64,000 nt of DNA from Pseudomonas sp. UMAB-08 (GTDB taxonomy: Bacteria; Pseudomonadota; Gammaproteobacteria; Pseudomonadales; Pseudomonadaceae): assembly GCF_900095225.1 (NCBI RefSeq), contig NZ_LT607426.1, forward strand, positions 1 through 64,000. The letters run 5' to 3'. Numbering within the stretch: the first letter of the stretch is position 1; each line of letters starts with the position of its first letter. Position numbers and translations under genes: made by a program. The notes beneath the pieces were generated by a model. It was not told the DNA's origin and made no database searches. It saw only the letters and a program-made list of their open reading frames with translations. Of this stretch, positions 1 to 9,835 are shown in pieces.

Positions 1-13
1 TGATCAGTCGAGA

Positions 14-39
14 ACTATCGCTCGTTGAAAAGCGATAGT
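14..39. repeat. Short hairpin at window edge
   Basis: A 9-bp perfect stem (ACTATCGCT at 14-22 against AGCGATAGT at 31-39) with an 8-nt loop. There is no clear T-tract, so it may be a terminator for a gene left of the window or part of the adjacent REP cluster. Nothing else is visible in 1-48. Confidence 0.4.
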
Positions 40-48
40 CGAGATACA

Positions 49-167
49 AGGAGCTGACTTGTCTGCGAATCGGCCCGGGGTCGCGTCCGACCGAAGCAGT
101 CGCAAAATGGCTGACGTCACCACCGCATGAAGGTCCTCCGGCCCTTTTCGCAGACAAGTCAGCTCCT
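49..167. repeat. REP-like inverted repeat (copy 1)
   Basis: A perfect 20-bp inverted repeat, AGGAGCTGACTTGTCTGCGA at 49-68 and its complement at 148-167, with an 80-bp spacer. The GTAGGAGC-type ends recur at about 21.1, 36.1 and 49.1 kb, so this belongs to a dispersed Pseudomonas REP/BIME family. It lies downstream of the LysR gene. Confidence 0.75.
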
Positions 168-238
168 ACGCCCTCCGGGCAGAATCGAGATCCAGTTTTC
201 TGCGCGACAGCACGGCGGCGAAGACGAGGTGGGGCCTC

Positions 239-1135
239 TTATAGCGCTACCGCCTGCTTGGTCAACAACTCAACAAACGCCTTGGCCATCGGTGAATGCT
301 GATCCCGGCGCTGCACTAGCCAAACCGCCGTATTGGCCTCCGCATCGAGCAACGTTCGGTAGACCACGCCGTCGATGCGCATGCGCTGGTAAGACGCTGG
401 CAACACCGTCACGCCAAGCCCCGCTGCGACCAACCCGATAATCGTCATCGGCTCGCCCGCTTCCTGGGTGATCAGCGGACTGAAGCCAGCCTCGCGCGCC
501 AGGTTGATCAGTTGTGCGTACAAACCGCTGCCGTAAGAGCGCGGGAAGAACACAAAGGGTTCAGCCGCCAGCGCCGAAAGCTGCAGGCCTTCTTCACTGC
601 CCACGGCCAATGGATGATCGGCACGGATAATCGCCACCAGCGGTTCGCGGAACAACTCCACGGCGACCAACGATTCCGGCAAGGGCAAGGGACGCATGAT
701 GCCAACCTGCACCGACTCATCCACCAGTGCCTCGGCCACTTCCTTGCTGCTCATTTCCTGTAGCGCCAGGTGAACCGCCGGGAAAGCCTGACGGAACGCA
801 AAAATCGCCTGCGGAATGCTTGAGTTGAAGGGCGCCGAGGAGGTGAAGCCGATTTTCAGCTCGCCTAACTGCCCCAACTGCGCACGCCGCGCCACGTCGG
901 CAGCTTTATCGACCTGGGCCAGCACCAGACGGGCCTCGGCCAGAAACAGCCGACCGGCTTCACTCAGCTCGACTCGACGATTGGTGCGCTCGAACAGCCG
1001 CGCGCCGATCTCCTGTTCAAGCGCCTGAATTTGCTGGCTCAACGGCGGCTGGGAGATGCCCAGTACTTGCGCGGCCCGGCCGAAATGCAGCTCTTCGGCC
1101 ACCGCGATGAAATACCGAAGATGTCGCAGTTCCAT
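239..1135 (-). CDS. LysR-family transcriptional regulator
   Basis: A 298-aa protein of normal LTTR length. Residues 1-60 form the winged helix-turn-helix (MELRHLRYFIAVAEELHFGR, then AAQVLGISQPPLSQQI), which is the typical LysR start. Residues about 90-295 are the periplasmic-binding-protein-like effector domain. The sequence resembles the BenM/CatM/AlsR branch, whose members sense small organic acids, but the effector cannot be read from sequence. The gene is divergent from an MFS transporter with 117 bp between starts, an arrangement in which the regulator usually controls the neighbour. The ATG is preceded by GGTGAG. Family call is sure; ligand and targets are inference. Confidence 0.92.
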   Translation of the reverse strand: MELRHLRYFIAVAEELHFGRAAQVLGISQPPLSQQIQALEQEIGARLFERTNRRVELSEAGRLFLAEARLVLAQVDKAADVARRAQLGQLGELKIGFTSSAPFNSSIPQAIFAFRQAFPAVHLALQEMSSKEVAEALVDESVQVGIMRPLPLPESLVAVELFREPLVAIIRADHPLAVGSEEGLQLSALAAEPFVFFPRSYGSGLYAQLINLAREAGFSPLITQEAGEPMTIIGLVAAGLGVTVLPASYQRMRIDGVVYRTLLDAEANTAVWLVQRRDQHSPMAKAFVELLTKQAVAL

Positions 1136-1183
1136 GGACTCACCATTAGGTCGTTTTAGATATCAAACAGGTCGAACAATATA

Positions 1184-1211
1184 TTGGAAAGAATCGTTAG
1201 CGAGCTATATT
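1184..1211 (+). promoter_or_regulatory. Putative sigma-70 promoter of the MFS gene
   Basis: TTGGAA (1184-1189), a 16-bp spacer and TATATT (1206-1211), about 41 bp upstream of the proposed GTG start. AT-rich ATAT motifs at 1160-1185 could hold a LysR-type (T-N11-A) operator for the divergent regulator, but no single site stands out. Confidence 0.5.
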
Positions 1212-1252
1212 CTTTTTACATTGCCCGACCCGCCGCCCCACCGAGGTCCATT

Positions 1253-2524
1253 GTGAAAACTGCTGCTGCCCCGCGCGCTAACGACATCGAGCCTTCGCCC
1301 ACCGGCGATGTCGCGAAGGCGTTGAACGAGATCTACATCGAAAAAGGCACGCCGATGTTCATGCGCACGGTGCTGGCGTTGTTCTCTGGCGGCTTTGCAA
1401 CCTTTGCCCTGCTGTACTGCGTGCAGCCGATGATGCCGGTCCTGTCCCATGAGTTTTCAATCAACGCAGCGCAAAGCAGCCTGATTCTTTCGGTGGCCAC
1501 CGGCATGCTCGCGATTGGCTTGCTGATCACCGGGCCCATTTCGGATCGGCTTGGGCGTAAACCTGTGATGGTGACGGCGCTGTTTTGCGCGGCGCTGTTC
1601 ACCATGATCAGCGCACTGATGCCGACCTGGGAAGGCATCCTGTTGACCCGCGCACTGGTCGGCCTGTCGCTCAGCGGCCTGGCAGCGGTCGCCATGACCT
1701 ACCTCAGCGAAGAGATCCATCCGCAGCACATTGGCCTGGCCATGGGGCTGTACATCGGCGGTAACGCCATTGGCGGCATGAGCGGTCGTCTTATCACCGG
1801 GGTTCTGGTCGACTTTGTCAGTTGGCATACGGCGATGCTGATCATCGGCGGCCTGGCGTTGATCGCCGCGGCGGTGTTCTGGAGGATTCTCCCCGAGTCG
1901 CGCAACTTCCGCCCACGCTCGCTGCACCCACGCAGCCTGCTCGACGGCTTCACCCTGCAGTTTCGCGATGCTGGCCTGCCGTGGCTGTTTCTCGAAGCCT
2001 TCCTGCTGATGGGCGCCTTCGTCACGTTGTTCAACTACATCGGTTATCGCTTGCTGGCTGAGCCTTACCACCTGAGCCAGTCGCTGGTCGGACTGTTCTC
2101 CGTGGTGTACCTGTCCGGTATCTACAGCTCGGCGAAAATCGGCGCACTGGCCGACAAGCTCGGGCGGCGCAAAGTCTTGTGGTCGGTGATTGTGCTGATG
2201 CTGGCGGGCGTCGCCCTGACCATGTTCACCCCGCTGCCAGTGGTGATCGTCGGCGTGCTGATGTTCACCTTCGGCTTCTTCGGCGCCCACTCGGTCGCCA
2301 GCAGCTGGATCGGCCGCCGCGCGCTCAAGGCCAAAGGCCAGGCGTCATCGCTCTATTTGTTTAGTTACTACGCGGGCTCCAGCGTGGCCGGTACCGCAGG
2401 TGGGATGTTCTGGCACTACGCTGGCTGGAATGGCATTGGCCTGTTCATCGGCGTATTGCTGCTGATCGCCTTGGCGGTGGCGTTGCGCCTGGCCAGGTTG
2501 GAGCCGCTGGTGACTCGCAACTGA
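1253..2524 (+). CDS. MFS transporter (YnfM-like drug/metabolite exporter)
   Basis: A 423-aa polytopic inner-membrane protein of the major facilitator superfamily with about 12 hydrophobic segments after an unusually long, polar N-terminus of about 35 residues. The MFS signature DRLGRKP lies at residues 98-104 between helices 2 and 3, and a related DKLGRRK repeat marks the second half. I place the start at GTG 1253, because an upstream in-frame extension to 1184 runs through the likely promoter. A further in-frame ATG at 1355 would remove most of the polar tail. It resembles YnfM/arabinose-efflux permeases, which are proton antiporters. The divergent LysR gene is the likely regulator. Substrate unknown. 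Confidence 0.85.
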   Translation: MKTAAAPRANDIEPSPTGDVAKALNEIYIEKGTPMFMRTVLALFSGGFATFALLYCVQPMMPVLSHEFSINAAQSSLILSVATGMLAIGLLITGPISDRLGRKPVMVTALFCAALFTMISALMPTWEGILLTRALVGLSLSGLAAVAMTYLSEEIHPQHIGLAMGLYIGGNAIGGMSGRLITGVLVDFVSWHTAMLIIGGLALIAAAVFWRILPESRNFRPRSLHPRSLLDGFTLQFRDAGLPWLFLEAFLLMGAFVTLFNYIGYRLLAEPYHLSQSLVGLFSVVYLSGIYSSAKIGALADKLGRRKVLWSVIVLMLAGVALTMFTPLPVVIVGVLMFTFGFFGAHSVASSWIGRRALKAKGQASSLYLFSYYAGSSVAGTAGGMFWHYAGWNGIGLFIGVLLLIALAVALRLARLEPLVTRN

Positions 2525-2544
2525 AAGCATCGAAGGCAGGCGTT

Positions 2545-2575
2545 CCTACAGGCTTGTAGGCGCGCTTGCCCGCAA
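2545..2575. repeat. Partial REP-like element
   Basis: CCTACA-GGCT-TGTAGG forms a small hairpin at 2545-2560, followed by CGCGCTTGCCCGC, which resembles one half of the REP family seen elsewhere in the window. It sits between the convergent MFS and hemE genes and may act as a weak transcription barrier. Confidence 0.4.
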
Positions 2576-2601
2576 TGGGTCGCTAAGCGGCCGCTGCCAG
2601 C

Positions 2602-3669
2602 TTACTGGTGATATTGCGCCGAGAACTCGTGCACAGCTTCCATGAAGACGCCAGCATTGACCGGGTCGACTTCAGGGGTGATGCCGTGACCGAGGTTGAA
2701 GACGTGTCCGGTGCCGCTGCCATAGCGGGCGAGGATGCGGGCGACTTCGGCGCGGATGGCTGTAGGGTTAGCGTAAAGCACAGTAGGGTCCATGTTGCCT
2801 TGCAACGCGACTTTGTTGCCGACGCGTCGACGTGCTTCTCCGATGTCGCAGGTCCAGTCCAGACCCAAGGCATCAGCACCCGCATCGGCGATACTTTCAA
2901 GCCACAGGCCGCCGCCTTTGGTGAACAGGATGACCGGCACTTTGCGCCCGTCGTGTTCACGGATCAGGCCGCTGACGATCTTGCGCATGTAGGCCAGGGA
3001 AAACTCCTGATACGCGGCGTCTGACAGGCTGCCACCCCAACTGTCGAAGATCTGCACCGCTTGCGCGCCCGCGAGAATCTGGCCGTTGAGGTACGAGGTC
3101 ACCGACTGCGCCAGTTTATCCAGCAACAGGTGCATGGCTTGCGGGTTGTCGTAGAGCATGGCTTTGGACTTGCGGAAGTCTTTCGACGAGCCGCCTTCGA
3201 CCATGTAGGTCGCCAGGGTCCACGGGCTGCCGGAGAACCCGATCAACGGTACACGGCCGTTGAGTTCACGGCGGATGGTGCTGACCGCGTCCATCACATA
3301 ACCCAGGTCTTTCTGCGGATCAGGAATCGGCAGGGCTTCGATATCGGCCAGGGTGGACACGGTTTTTTTGAAGCGCGGACCTTCCCCGGTTTCGAAGTAC
3401 AGGCCCAGGCCCATGGCGTCGGGGATGGTCAGAATGTCGGAGAACAGAATCGCTGCGTCCAGTTGTGGATAGCGGTCCAGCGGTTGCAGGGTGACTTCGC
3501 ACGCGAACTCCGGGTTCATGCACAAGCTCATGAAATCACCGGCCTTGGCCCGACTGGCGCGGTATTCCGGCAGGTAGCGACCGGCCTGACGCATCATCCA
3601 CACCGGGGTGACGTCGACGGGTTGCTTGAGCAGGGCACGAAGGAAACGGTCGTTCTTCAGGGCAGTCAT
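2602..3669 (-). CDS. hemE: Uroporphyrinogen decarboxylase
   Basis: A 355-aa cytoplasmic enzyme of normal length that removes four carboxyl groups from uroporphyrinogen III to give coproporphyrinogen III in heme biosynthesis. The N-terminal signature PVWMMRQAGRYLPEYR lies at residues 22-37 and holds the substrate-binding arginines. The conserved FSDILT motif, with the catalytic aspartate, follows near residue 77, and the second signature GFSGSPWTLATYMVEGG lies mid-protein. It lies downstream of gltD on the same strand, but a terminator at 3717-3744 separates them, so it probably has its own promoter in the short gap. Identification is secure. Confidence 0.97.
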   Translation of the reverse strand: MTALKNDRFLRALLKQPVDVTPVWMMRQAGRYLPEYRASRAKAGDFMSLCMNPEFACEVTLQPLDRYPQLDAAILFSDILTIPDAMGLGLYFETGEGPRFKKTVSTLADIEALPIPDPQKDLGYVMDAVSTIRRELNGRVPLIGFSGSPWTLATYMVEGGSSKDFRKSKAMLYDNPQAMHLLLDKLAQSVTSYLNGQILAGAQAVQIFDSWGGSLSDAAYQEFSLAYMRKIVSGLIREHDGRKVPVILFTKGGGLWLESIADAGADALGLDWTCDIGEARRRVGNKVALQGNMDPTVLYANPTAIRAEVARILARYGSGTGHVFNLGHGITPEVDPVNAGVFMEAVHEFSAQYHQ

Positions 3670-3716
3670 GTCGGCATCCGGTTAAAAAGTGCGGGTATTT
3701 TCTCAGAGCGCAACGC

Positions 3717-3744
3717 AAAAGGCACGGCATGAGCCGTGCCTTTT
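3717..3744 (-). terminator. Intrinsic terminator after gltD
   Basis: Palindrome AAAAGGCACGGC-ATGA-GCCGTGCCTTTT, giving a GC-rich stem followed by a U-tract in either direction. It lies 57 bp after the gltD stop and about 48 bp before the hemE start, ending the gltBD transcript. Confidence 0.85.
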
Positions 3745-3800
3745 ATGTATCGAGGCGATTTGTCGCAGGAATCAGAGGCCGCTGCACCCAGTCAGGGTGA

Positions 3801-5219
3801 TCACAGACCCAGGTAATCCAGGATCCCTTCGGCAGCATTTCGGCCTTCGAAGATCGCCGTCACCACCAAGTCAGATCCGCGAACCATATCGCCACCGGCG
3901 AAGATTTTCGGGTTGCTGGTCTGGTGCTTGAACTGCGCCTGTTCCGGAGCAATCACGCGGCCCTGGCTGTCAGTCTGGATGCTGAATTCCTCAAACCACA
4001 ACGACGGGCTTGGACGGAAACCGAATGCGATGACCACGGCATCGGCCGGGATGATCTCTTCGGAGCCCGGGATTGGCTCGGGGCTGCGACGGCCACGGGC
4101 GTCTGGCTCGCCGAGACGAGTCTCGACCACCTTCACGCCTTCGACCTTGTCTTCGCCAACGATAGCGATTGGCTGACGGTTGTAGAGGAATTTCACCCCT
4201 TCTTCCTTGGCGTTCTTCACTTCTTTACGCGAGCCGGGCATGTTCGCTTCGTCGCGACGATAAGCACAGGTCACCGATTTGGCGCCTTGGCGAATCGCAG
4301 TGCGGTTGCAGTCCATCGCGGTGTCACCACCGCCGAGTACCACAATCTTCTTGCCCTTCATGTCGACGAAATCTTCCGGCGCCTTTTCGAAGCCCAGATT
4401 GCGGTTGACGTTGGCGATCAGGTAATCCAGCGCATCGTGCACGCCAGGCAGGTCTTCACCGGCAAAGCCACCCTTCATATAGGTGTAGGTGCCCATGCCC
4501 ATGAACACAGCATCGTATTCTTCAAGCAGTTGATCGATGGTGACGTCCTTGCCGACTTCGGTATTGAGGCGGAACTCGATACCCATGCCGGTGAAGACTT
4601 CGCGACGATTGCTCAACACGCTTTTTTCCAGCTTGAACTCCGGGATGCCGAAGGTCAGCAAACCGCCGATTTCCGGGTTCTTGTCGAACACCACCGGGGT
4701 CACGCCACCGCGCACCAACACGTCGGCACACCCCAGGCCCGCAGGCCCGGCACCGATCACCGCAACACGCTTGCCGGTCGCTTTGACCTTGGACATGTCC
4801 GGGCGCCAGCCCATGGCGAACGCGGTGTCAGTGATGTACTTCTCCACCGAACCGATGGTGACCGCACCAAAACCGTCGTTGAGGGTGCAGGCACCCTCAC
4901 ACAGACGATCCTGAGGGCACACCCGGCCACAGACTTCCGGCAGGGTGTTGGTCTGGTGTGACAGCTCGGCAGCCGCCAGGATATTGCCTTCGGCCACCAG
5001 CTTGAGCCAGTTGGGAATGAAGTTGTGCACCGGGCACTTCCATTCACAGTACGGGTTGCCGCAACCCAGGCAGCGGTGGGCCTGATCGGCCGACTGCTGG
5101 GGTTTGAACGGTTCGTAGATTTCTACGAACTCTTTCTTGCGTTGACGCAACAGTTTCTTCTTCGGATCTTTGCGCCCGACCTCGATGAACTGGAAGTCAT
5201 TATTCAGACGTTCAGCCAT
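3801..5219 (-). CDS. gltD: Glutamate synthase (NADPH) small subunit
   Basis: A 472-aa beta subunit of NADPH-GOGAT. It takes electrons from NADPH through FAD and passes them via iron-sulfur centres to GltB for glutamate formation in ammonium assimilation. N-terminal cysteines at 50, 53, 58, 62 and 97, 101, 107, 111 form the two 4Fe-4S cluster motifs. The FAD dinucleotide-binding motif GAGPAG is at 156-161, and a second Rossmann motif (VVLGGGDTAMDC) near residue 290 binds NADPH. It starts 32 bp after the gltB stop, so the two form one operon. Length and motifs are typical of the family. Confidence 0.97.
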   Translation of the reverse strand: MAERLNNDFQFIEVGRKDPKKKLLRQRKKEFVEIYEPFKPQQSADQAHRCLGCGNPYCEWKCPVHNFIPNWLKLVAEGNILAAAELSHQTNTLPEVCGRVCPQDRLCEGACTLNDGFGAVTIGSVEKYITDTAFAMGWRPDMSKVKATGKRVAVIGAGPAGLGCADVLVRGGVTPVVFDKNPEIGGLLTFGIPEFKLEKSVLSNRREVFTGMGIEFRLNTEVGKDVTIDQLLEEYDAVFMGMGTYTYMKGGFAGEDLPGVHDALDYLIANVNRNLGFEKAPEDFVDMKGKKIVVLGGGDTAMDCNRTAIRQGAKSVTCAYRRDEANMPGSRKEVKNAKEEGVKFLYNRQPIAIVGEDKVEGVKVVETRLGEPDARGRRSPEPIPGSEEIIPADAVVIAFGFRPSPSLWFEEFSIQTDSQGRVIAPEQAQFKHQTSNPKIFAGGDMVRGSDLVVTAIFEGRNAAEGILDYLGL

Positions 5220-5251
5220 GTTAAAACCTCATCAAACACTTCAGGCGCATA

Positions 5252-8200
5252 TCACTGCGGGTTGGCACGGGTGCTGGAAAGCAACGATTTCAAGCTGGCA
5301 GCCTTAGGCTTGACCAACCAGAACCGACGCAGATAGTCATCAAGGTTTTCGGTGAGGTGACGACCCCACTCGCTGTTGGTTTCCTCGACGTATTCGGCCA
5401 GCACGCGTTGCAGGTGGCTGCGATAAGCCTCCATCGTTTCGCCGCTGATCCGTTGGATTTCCACCAGTTCGTGGTTGACCTTGTCAACAAAGGTGTTGTC
5501 CTGGTCCAGCACGTAGGCGAAACCACCGGTCATACCGGAACCGAAGTTATAGCCCGTTTTACCCAGTACACAGACGAAACCGCCTGTCATGTATTCACAG
5601 CAGTGGTCGCCCGTGCCTTCAACGACGGTGTGGGCACCGGAGTTACGCACTGCAAACCGCTCGCCAGCGGTACCGGCCGCGAACAGTTTGCCGCCGGTTG
5701 CGCCGTACAGACAGGTGTTGCCGATGATGGCGCTGTCCTGAGTCTTGTACGCGCTGCCGACTGGCGGAACGATGACCAGCTTGCCGCCGGTCATGCCCTT
5801 GCCGACGTAGTCGTTGGCATCGCCTTCCAGGTACATGTTCAAGCCACCGACGTTCCACACGCCGAAGCTTTGCCCGGCCGTGCCTTTGAAGCGGAACGTG
5901 ATCGGAGCCTTGGCCATGCCCTGGTTGCCGTGCAGCTTGGCGACTTCACCAGAAATCCGCGCGCCGATGGAGCGGTCGCAGTTACAGATATCCATGGAGA
6001 AATCAGCGCCGCTGAGGCCAACGATTGCAGGCTTGGCCATCTCGACCATTTTCTCGGCCAGCAAGCCTTTGTCGAACGGCGGGTTGCGTTCCACCTGGCA
6101 GAACTGGGGCTTGTCCGCCGGGATATAGTCGCTACCCAATAGCGGCGTCAGGTCCAGGTTCTGCTGCTTGGCGGTTTCGCCTGGCAGGATTTCCAGCAGG
6201 TCAGTACGCCCGATCAGTTCTTCGAGGGTGCGCACACCCAGCTTGGCCAGCCACTCGCGGGTCTCTTCGGCGACGAAGGTGAAGAAGTTCACCACCATGT
6301 CGACGGTGCCGATGTAGTGATCTTTGCGCAGCTTCTCGTTCTGCGTCGCCACGCCGGTGGCGCAGTTGTTCAGGTGGCAGATGCGCAGGTATTTGCAGCC
6401 CAGGGCGATCATTGGCGCGGTGCCGAAGCCGAAGCTTTCAGCGCCGAGGATGGCTGCTTTGATCACGTCCAGACCGGTTTTCAGACCCCCATCGGTCTGC
6501 ACCCGGACCTTGCCGCGCAGGTCATTGCCGCGCAGGGTCTGGTGAGTTTCAGCCAGGCCGAGTTCCCACGGAGCGCCCGCATATTTGATCGAGGTCAGCG
6601 GCGAAGCACCGGTACCACCGTCGTAACCGGAGATGGTGATCAGGTCGGCGTAAGCCTTGGCTACACCGGCCGCAATGGTGCCGACGCCCGCTTCCGCCAC
6701 CAGCTTGACCGAAACCAGCGCAGCCGGGTTGACCTGTTTCAGGTCAAAAATCAGCTGCGACAAGTCTTCAATCGAGTAAATGTCGTGGTGCGGCGGTGGT
6801 GAAATCAACGTCACGCCAGGCACCGCATAACGCAGCTTGGCGATCAAGCCGTTGACCTTGCCACCGGGCAACTGCCCGCCTTCGCCGGGCTTGGCGCCCT
6901 GAGCGACTTTGATCTGCAGCACTTCGGCGTTGACCAGGTATTCCGCGGTAACGCCAAAACGGCCAGTCGCCACTTGCTTGATCTTCGAGCTTTTCACCGT
7001 GCCATAACGCACAGGGTCTTCGCCGCCTTCACCGGAGTTAGAGCGTGCGCCCAAGCGGTTCATCGCTTCGGCCAAGGCTTCGTGTGCCTCAGGCGACAGC
7101 GCGCCGAGGGAAATACCGGCGGAGTCAAAGCGCTTGAGAATTTTCTCCAGCGGTTCGATTTCTTCAATCGCCAACGGCTGATCGAGGGTCGTGACCTTGA
7201 GCAGGTCGCGAAGCATCGACACCGGACGGTTGTCGACTAACGCGGTGTATTCCTTGAACTTGCTGTAATCGCCTTGCTGCACGGCGGCTTGCAAGGTGCT
7301 GACAACATCAGGGTTGTACGCGTGGTATTCACCGCCATACACAAACTTGAGCAGACCGCCCTGCTGGATCGGCTTGCGCGGGCTCCAGGCTTCGAGGGCC
7401 AGCAGCTTCTGTTCGGCTTCGAGGTCGACGAAACGCGCACCCTTGATCCGGCTTGGCACGCCACGGAAGCTCAGGTTGACGATTTCATCGGCCAGGCCGA
7501 TGGCTTCGAACAACTGCGCACCACGGTAAGACGCGACGGTCGAAATGCCCATCTTCGACAGGATTTTCAGCAGCCCTTTGGAGATGCCTTTGCGGTAGAA
7601 CTTGAACGCTTCGTCCAGGTCCGCAAGGACTTCGCCGGTGCGGATCAGGTCGGCCAGCACTTCATAAGCGAGGTACGGGTAGATCGCCGACGCACCGAAG
7701 CCCATCAACACTGCAAAGTGGTGCGGGTCACGAGCGGTGGCCGTTTCAACCAGGATGTTGCTGTCGCAACGCAGGCCACACGCGGTCAGACGGTGGTGCA
7801 CGGCACCCACCGCCAGCGAGGCGTGAGCCGGCAACTTGCCTGGCGCGATGTTGCGGTCACTCAGCACCAGTTGGGTCTTGCCGGCACGCACGGCTTCTTC
7901 GGCCTGATCGGCGATGTTACGCACCGCGGTTTCGAGCCCGACGCTCTCGTCATAGTTGAGGTCGATGAAGTGACGTTCGAAACCTGGACGATCCAGGGTC
8001 ATCAACGAGCGCCATTTCGCCGGAGAAATGACCGGCGTGCTGAGGATCACACGTGAAGCGTGCTCAGCCGATTCCTGGAAGATGTTGCGTTCGGCACCCA
8101 GACAGATCTCGAGCGACATGACGATCGCTTCACGCAGCGGGTCGATCGGCGGGTTGGTCACCTGCGCGAACTGCTGACGGAAATAATCGTAAGGCGTACG

Positions 8201-9697
8201 TACACGCTGGGACAACACGGCCATTGGCGTGTCGTCACCCATCGAACCAACGGCTTCCTGGCCCTGTTCAGCCAACGGACGCAGCACCTGATCACGCTCT
8301 TCGAAGGTGACCTGGAACATTTTCATGTATTGCTTGAGCTGGTCGGTGTCGTAGCTGGCCACGCCCTGGTCGTCGACCAGCGTTGCCTGGATGCGCAAGG
8401 CGTTCTTGCGCAGCCACTGCTTGTACGGATGACGCGACTTCAAGCGGTTGTCGATGGCGTCGGTATCAAGGATCTGACCGGTCTCGGTGTCCACCGCGAA
8501 GATCTGCCCCGGGCCGACTCGACCCTTGGCGATAACGTCTTCAGGCTTGTAGTTCCAAACGCCAATCTCTGACGCCAGGGTGATGAAACCATTTTTGGTG
8601 GTGACCCAGCGCGCCGGGCGCAGACCGTTGCGGTCGAGCAGGCACACCGCATGGCGACCATCGGTCATGACCACGCCAGCCGGGCCGTCCCATGGTTCCA
8701 TGTGCATGGAGTTGTATTCGTAGAACGCGCGCAGTTCGGCGTCCATGGTCTCGGCGTTCTGCCACGCTGGCGGAATAAGCATGCGCACGCCACGGAACAG
8801 GTCGATACCGCCGGTGACCATCAGCTCAAGCATGTTGTCCATGCTCGAGGAGTCGGAGCCCACGCTGTTGACCAACGGGCCGAGCTCTTCCAGATCGGGG
8901 ATCAACTCGTTGGCAAACTTGGTGCGACGGGCCTGCGCCCAGTTGCGGTTGCCAGTGATGGTGTTGATCTCGCCGTTGTGGGCAAGAAAACGGAACGGCT
9001 GAGCCAGCGGCCATTTCGGCAAGGTGTTGGTGGAGAAACGCTGGTGGAACACACAAATCGCGGTTTTCAGGCGTTCGTCACTGAGGTCCGGATAGAAGGC
9101 CGTCAGGTCGGCCGGCATCATCAAGCCTTTGTAGATGATGGTCTTGTGCGAAAAACTGCAGATGTAGTGATCGCTGTCCGCGGCGTTGGACACCGACGAA
9201 CGGCGACGGGAGCTGAACAGTTTGATCGCGAACTGTTGATCGCTCAGGCCTTCGCCACCGATGAACACCTGCTCGATTTGCGGCAGGCGTTCCAGGGCCA
9301 GGCGGCCGAGTACGCTGGTGTCGATCGGCACTTTGCGCCAACCGATCAGTTGCAGGCCCGCAGCCTGGATTTCGCGATTCATGTTCTCGCGCGCAGCTTC
9401 TGCCTTGGCGGTGTCCTGGTTGAAGAACACCATGCCGACGGCGTACTGCTTGGGCAGGTCGATACCGAAGTGTTCGTTGGCCATTGCGCGCAGGAATGCA
9501 TCCGGCTTCTGTATCAGCAGGCCACAGCCGTCGCCGGTCTTGCCGTCAGCGTTGATCCCACCACGGTGGGTCATGCAGGTCAGGGCTTCGATAGCCGTTT
9601 GCAACAGGTTATGACTGGGTTCGCCTTGCATGTGCGCAATCAGGCCGAAACCACAGTTATCCTTGAATTCATCTGGATGGTACAGACCTGCTTTCAT
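5252..9697 (-). CDS. gltB: Glutamate synthase (NADPH) large subunit
   Basis: A 1481-aa alpha subunit of GOGAT that converts glutamine plus 2-oxoglutarate into two glutamates. The class-II glutaminase domain begins at Cys15 (NCGFGLIAHMQ), which becomes the N-terminal nucleophile after propeptide cleavage. The central and FMN-binding synthase domain follows, with the 3Fe-4S cysteines in CKYLRICHLNNCATG, and the beta-helix gltB C-terminal domain with repeated GGxxG turns ends the protein. I chose ATG 9697 over the in-frame GTG at 9703 because GGTGAG lies 9 bp upstream of the ATG and the family starts MKAGLY. It is co-transcribed with gltD. Confidence 0.97.
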   Translation of the reverse strand: MKAGLYHPDEFKDNCGFGLIAHMQGEPSHNLLQTAIEALTCMTHRGGINADGKTGDGCGLLIQKPDAFLRAMANEHFGIDLPKQYAVGMVFFNQDTAKAEAARENMNREIQAAGLQLIGWRKVPIDTSVLGRLALERLPQIEQVFIGGEGLSDQQFAIKLFSSRRRSSVSNAADSDHYICSFSHKTIIYKGLMMPADLTAFYPDLSDERLKTAICVFHQRFSTNTLPKWPLAQPFRFLAHNGEINTITGNRNWAQARRTKFANELIPDLEELGPLVNSVGSDSSSMDNMLELMVTGGIDLFRGVRMLIPPAWQNAETMDAELRAFYEYNSMHMEPWDGPAGVVMTDGRHAVCLLDRNGLRPARWVTTKNGFITLASEIGVWNYKPEDVIAKGRVGPGQIFAVDTETGQILDTDAIDNRLKSRHPYKQWLRKNALRIQATLVDDQGVASYDTDQLKQYMKMFQVTFEERDQVLRPLAEQGQEAVGSMGDDTPMAVLSQRVRTPYDYFRQQFAQVTNPPIDPLREAIVMSLEICLGAERNIFQESAEHASRVILSTPVISPAKWRSLMTLDRPGFERHFIDLNYDESVGLETAVRNIADQAEEAVRAGKTQLVLSDRNIAPGKLPAHASLAVGAVHHRLTACGLRCDSNILVETATARDPHHFAVLMGFGASAIYPYLAYEVLADLIRTGEVLADLDEAFKFYRKGISKGLLKILSKMGISTVASYRGAQLFEAIGLADEIVNLSFRGVPSRIKGARFVDLEAEQKLLALEAWSPRKPIQQGGLLKFVYGGEYHAYNPDVVSTLQAAVQQGDYSKFKEYTALVDNRPVSMLRDLLKVTTLDQPLAIEEIEPLEKILKRFDSAGISLGALSPEAHEALAEAMNRLGARSNSGEGGEDPVRYGTVKSSKIKQVATGRFGVTAEYLVNAEVLQIKVAQGAKPGEGGQLPGGKVNGLIAKLRYAVPGVTLISPPPHHDIYSIEDLSQLIFDLKQVNPAALVSVKLVAEAGVGTIAAGVAKAYADLITISGYDGGTGASPLTSIKYAGAPWELGLAETHQTLRGNDLRGKVRVQTDGGLKTGLDVIKAAILGAESFGFGTAPMIALGCKYLRICHLNNCATGVATQNEKLRKDHYIGTVDMVVNFFTFVAEETREWLAKLGVRTLEELIGRTDLLEILPGETAKQQNLDLTPLLGSDYIPADKPQFCQVERNPPFDKGLLAEKMVEMAKPAIVGLSGADFSMDICNCDRSIGARISGEVAKLHGNQGMAKAPITFRFKGTAGQSFGVWNVGGLNMYLEGDANDYVGKGMTGGKLVIVPPVGSAYKTQDSAIIGNTCLYGATGGKLFAAGTAGERFAVRNSGAHTVVEGTGDHCCEYMTGGFVCVLGKTGYNFGSGMTGGFAYVLDQDNTFVDKVNHELVEIQRISGETMEAYRSHLQRVLAEYVEETNSEWGRHLTENLDDYLRRFWLVKPKAASLKSLLSSTRANPQ

Positions 9698-9806
9698 AGA
9701 CACTTTCTCACCAGGCTGCCTCTTGTCGAGGCAAATTTCTTTTCAATTCAACCACTTACCAACCGCGCCGAACGTATGCCAGCTTTGCGGGGGCAAAAGG
9801 GAGGTC

Positions 9807-9835
9807 ATTGTACACACCGACACAAAAGCTCACAA
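9807..9835 (-). promoter_or_regulatory. Putative sigma-70 promoter of gltBD
   Basis: On the minus strand TTGTGA (9835-9830), a 17-bp spacer and TACAAT (9812-9807), about 110 bp upstream of the gltB ATG. The spacing is ideal and both hexamers are close to consensus. Confidence 0.55.

Noticed and set aside
127..441. 104-codon open frame at the left edge
   Set aside because: It runs out of a REP element into the antisense of the LysR gene, with Arg/Pro-rich content and no start signal.
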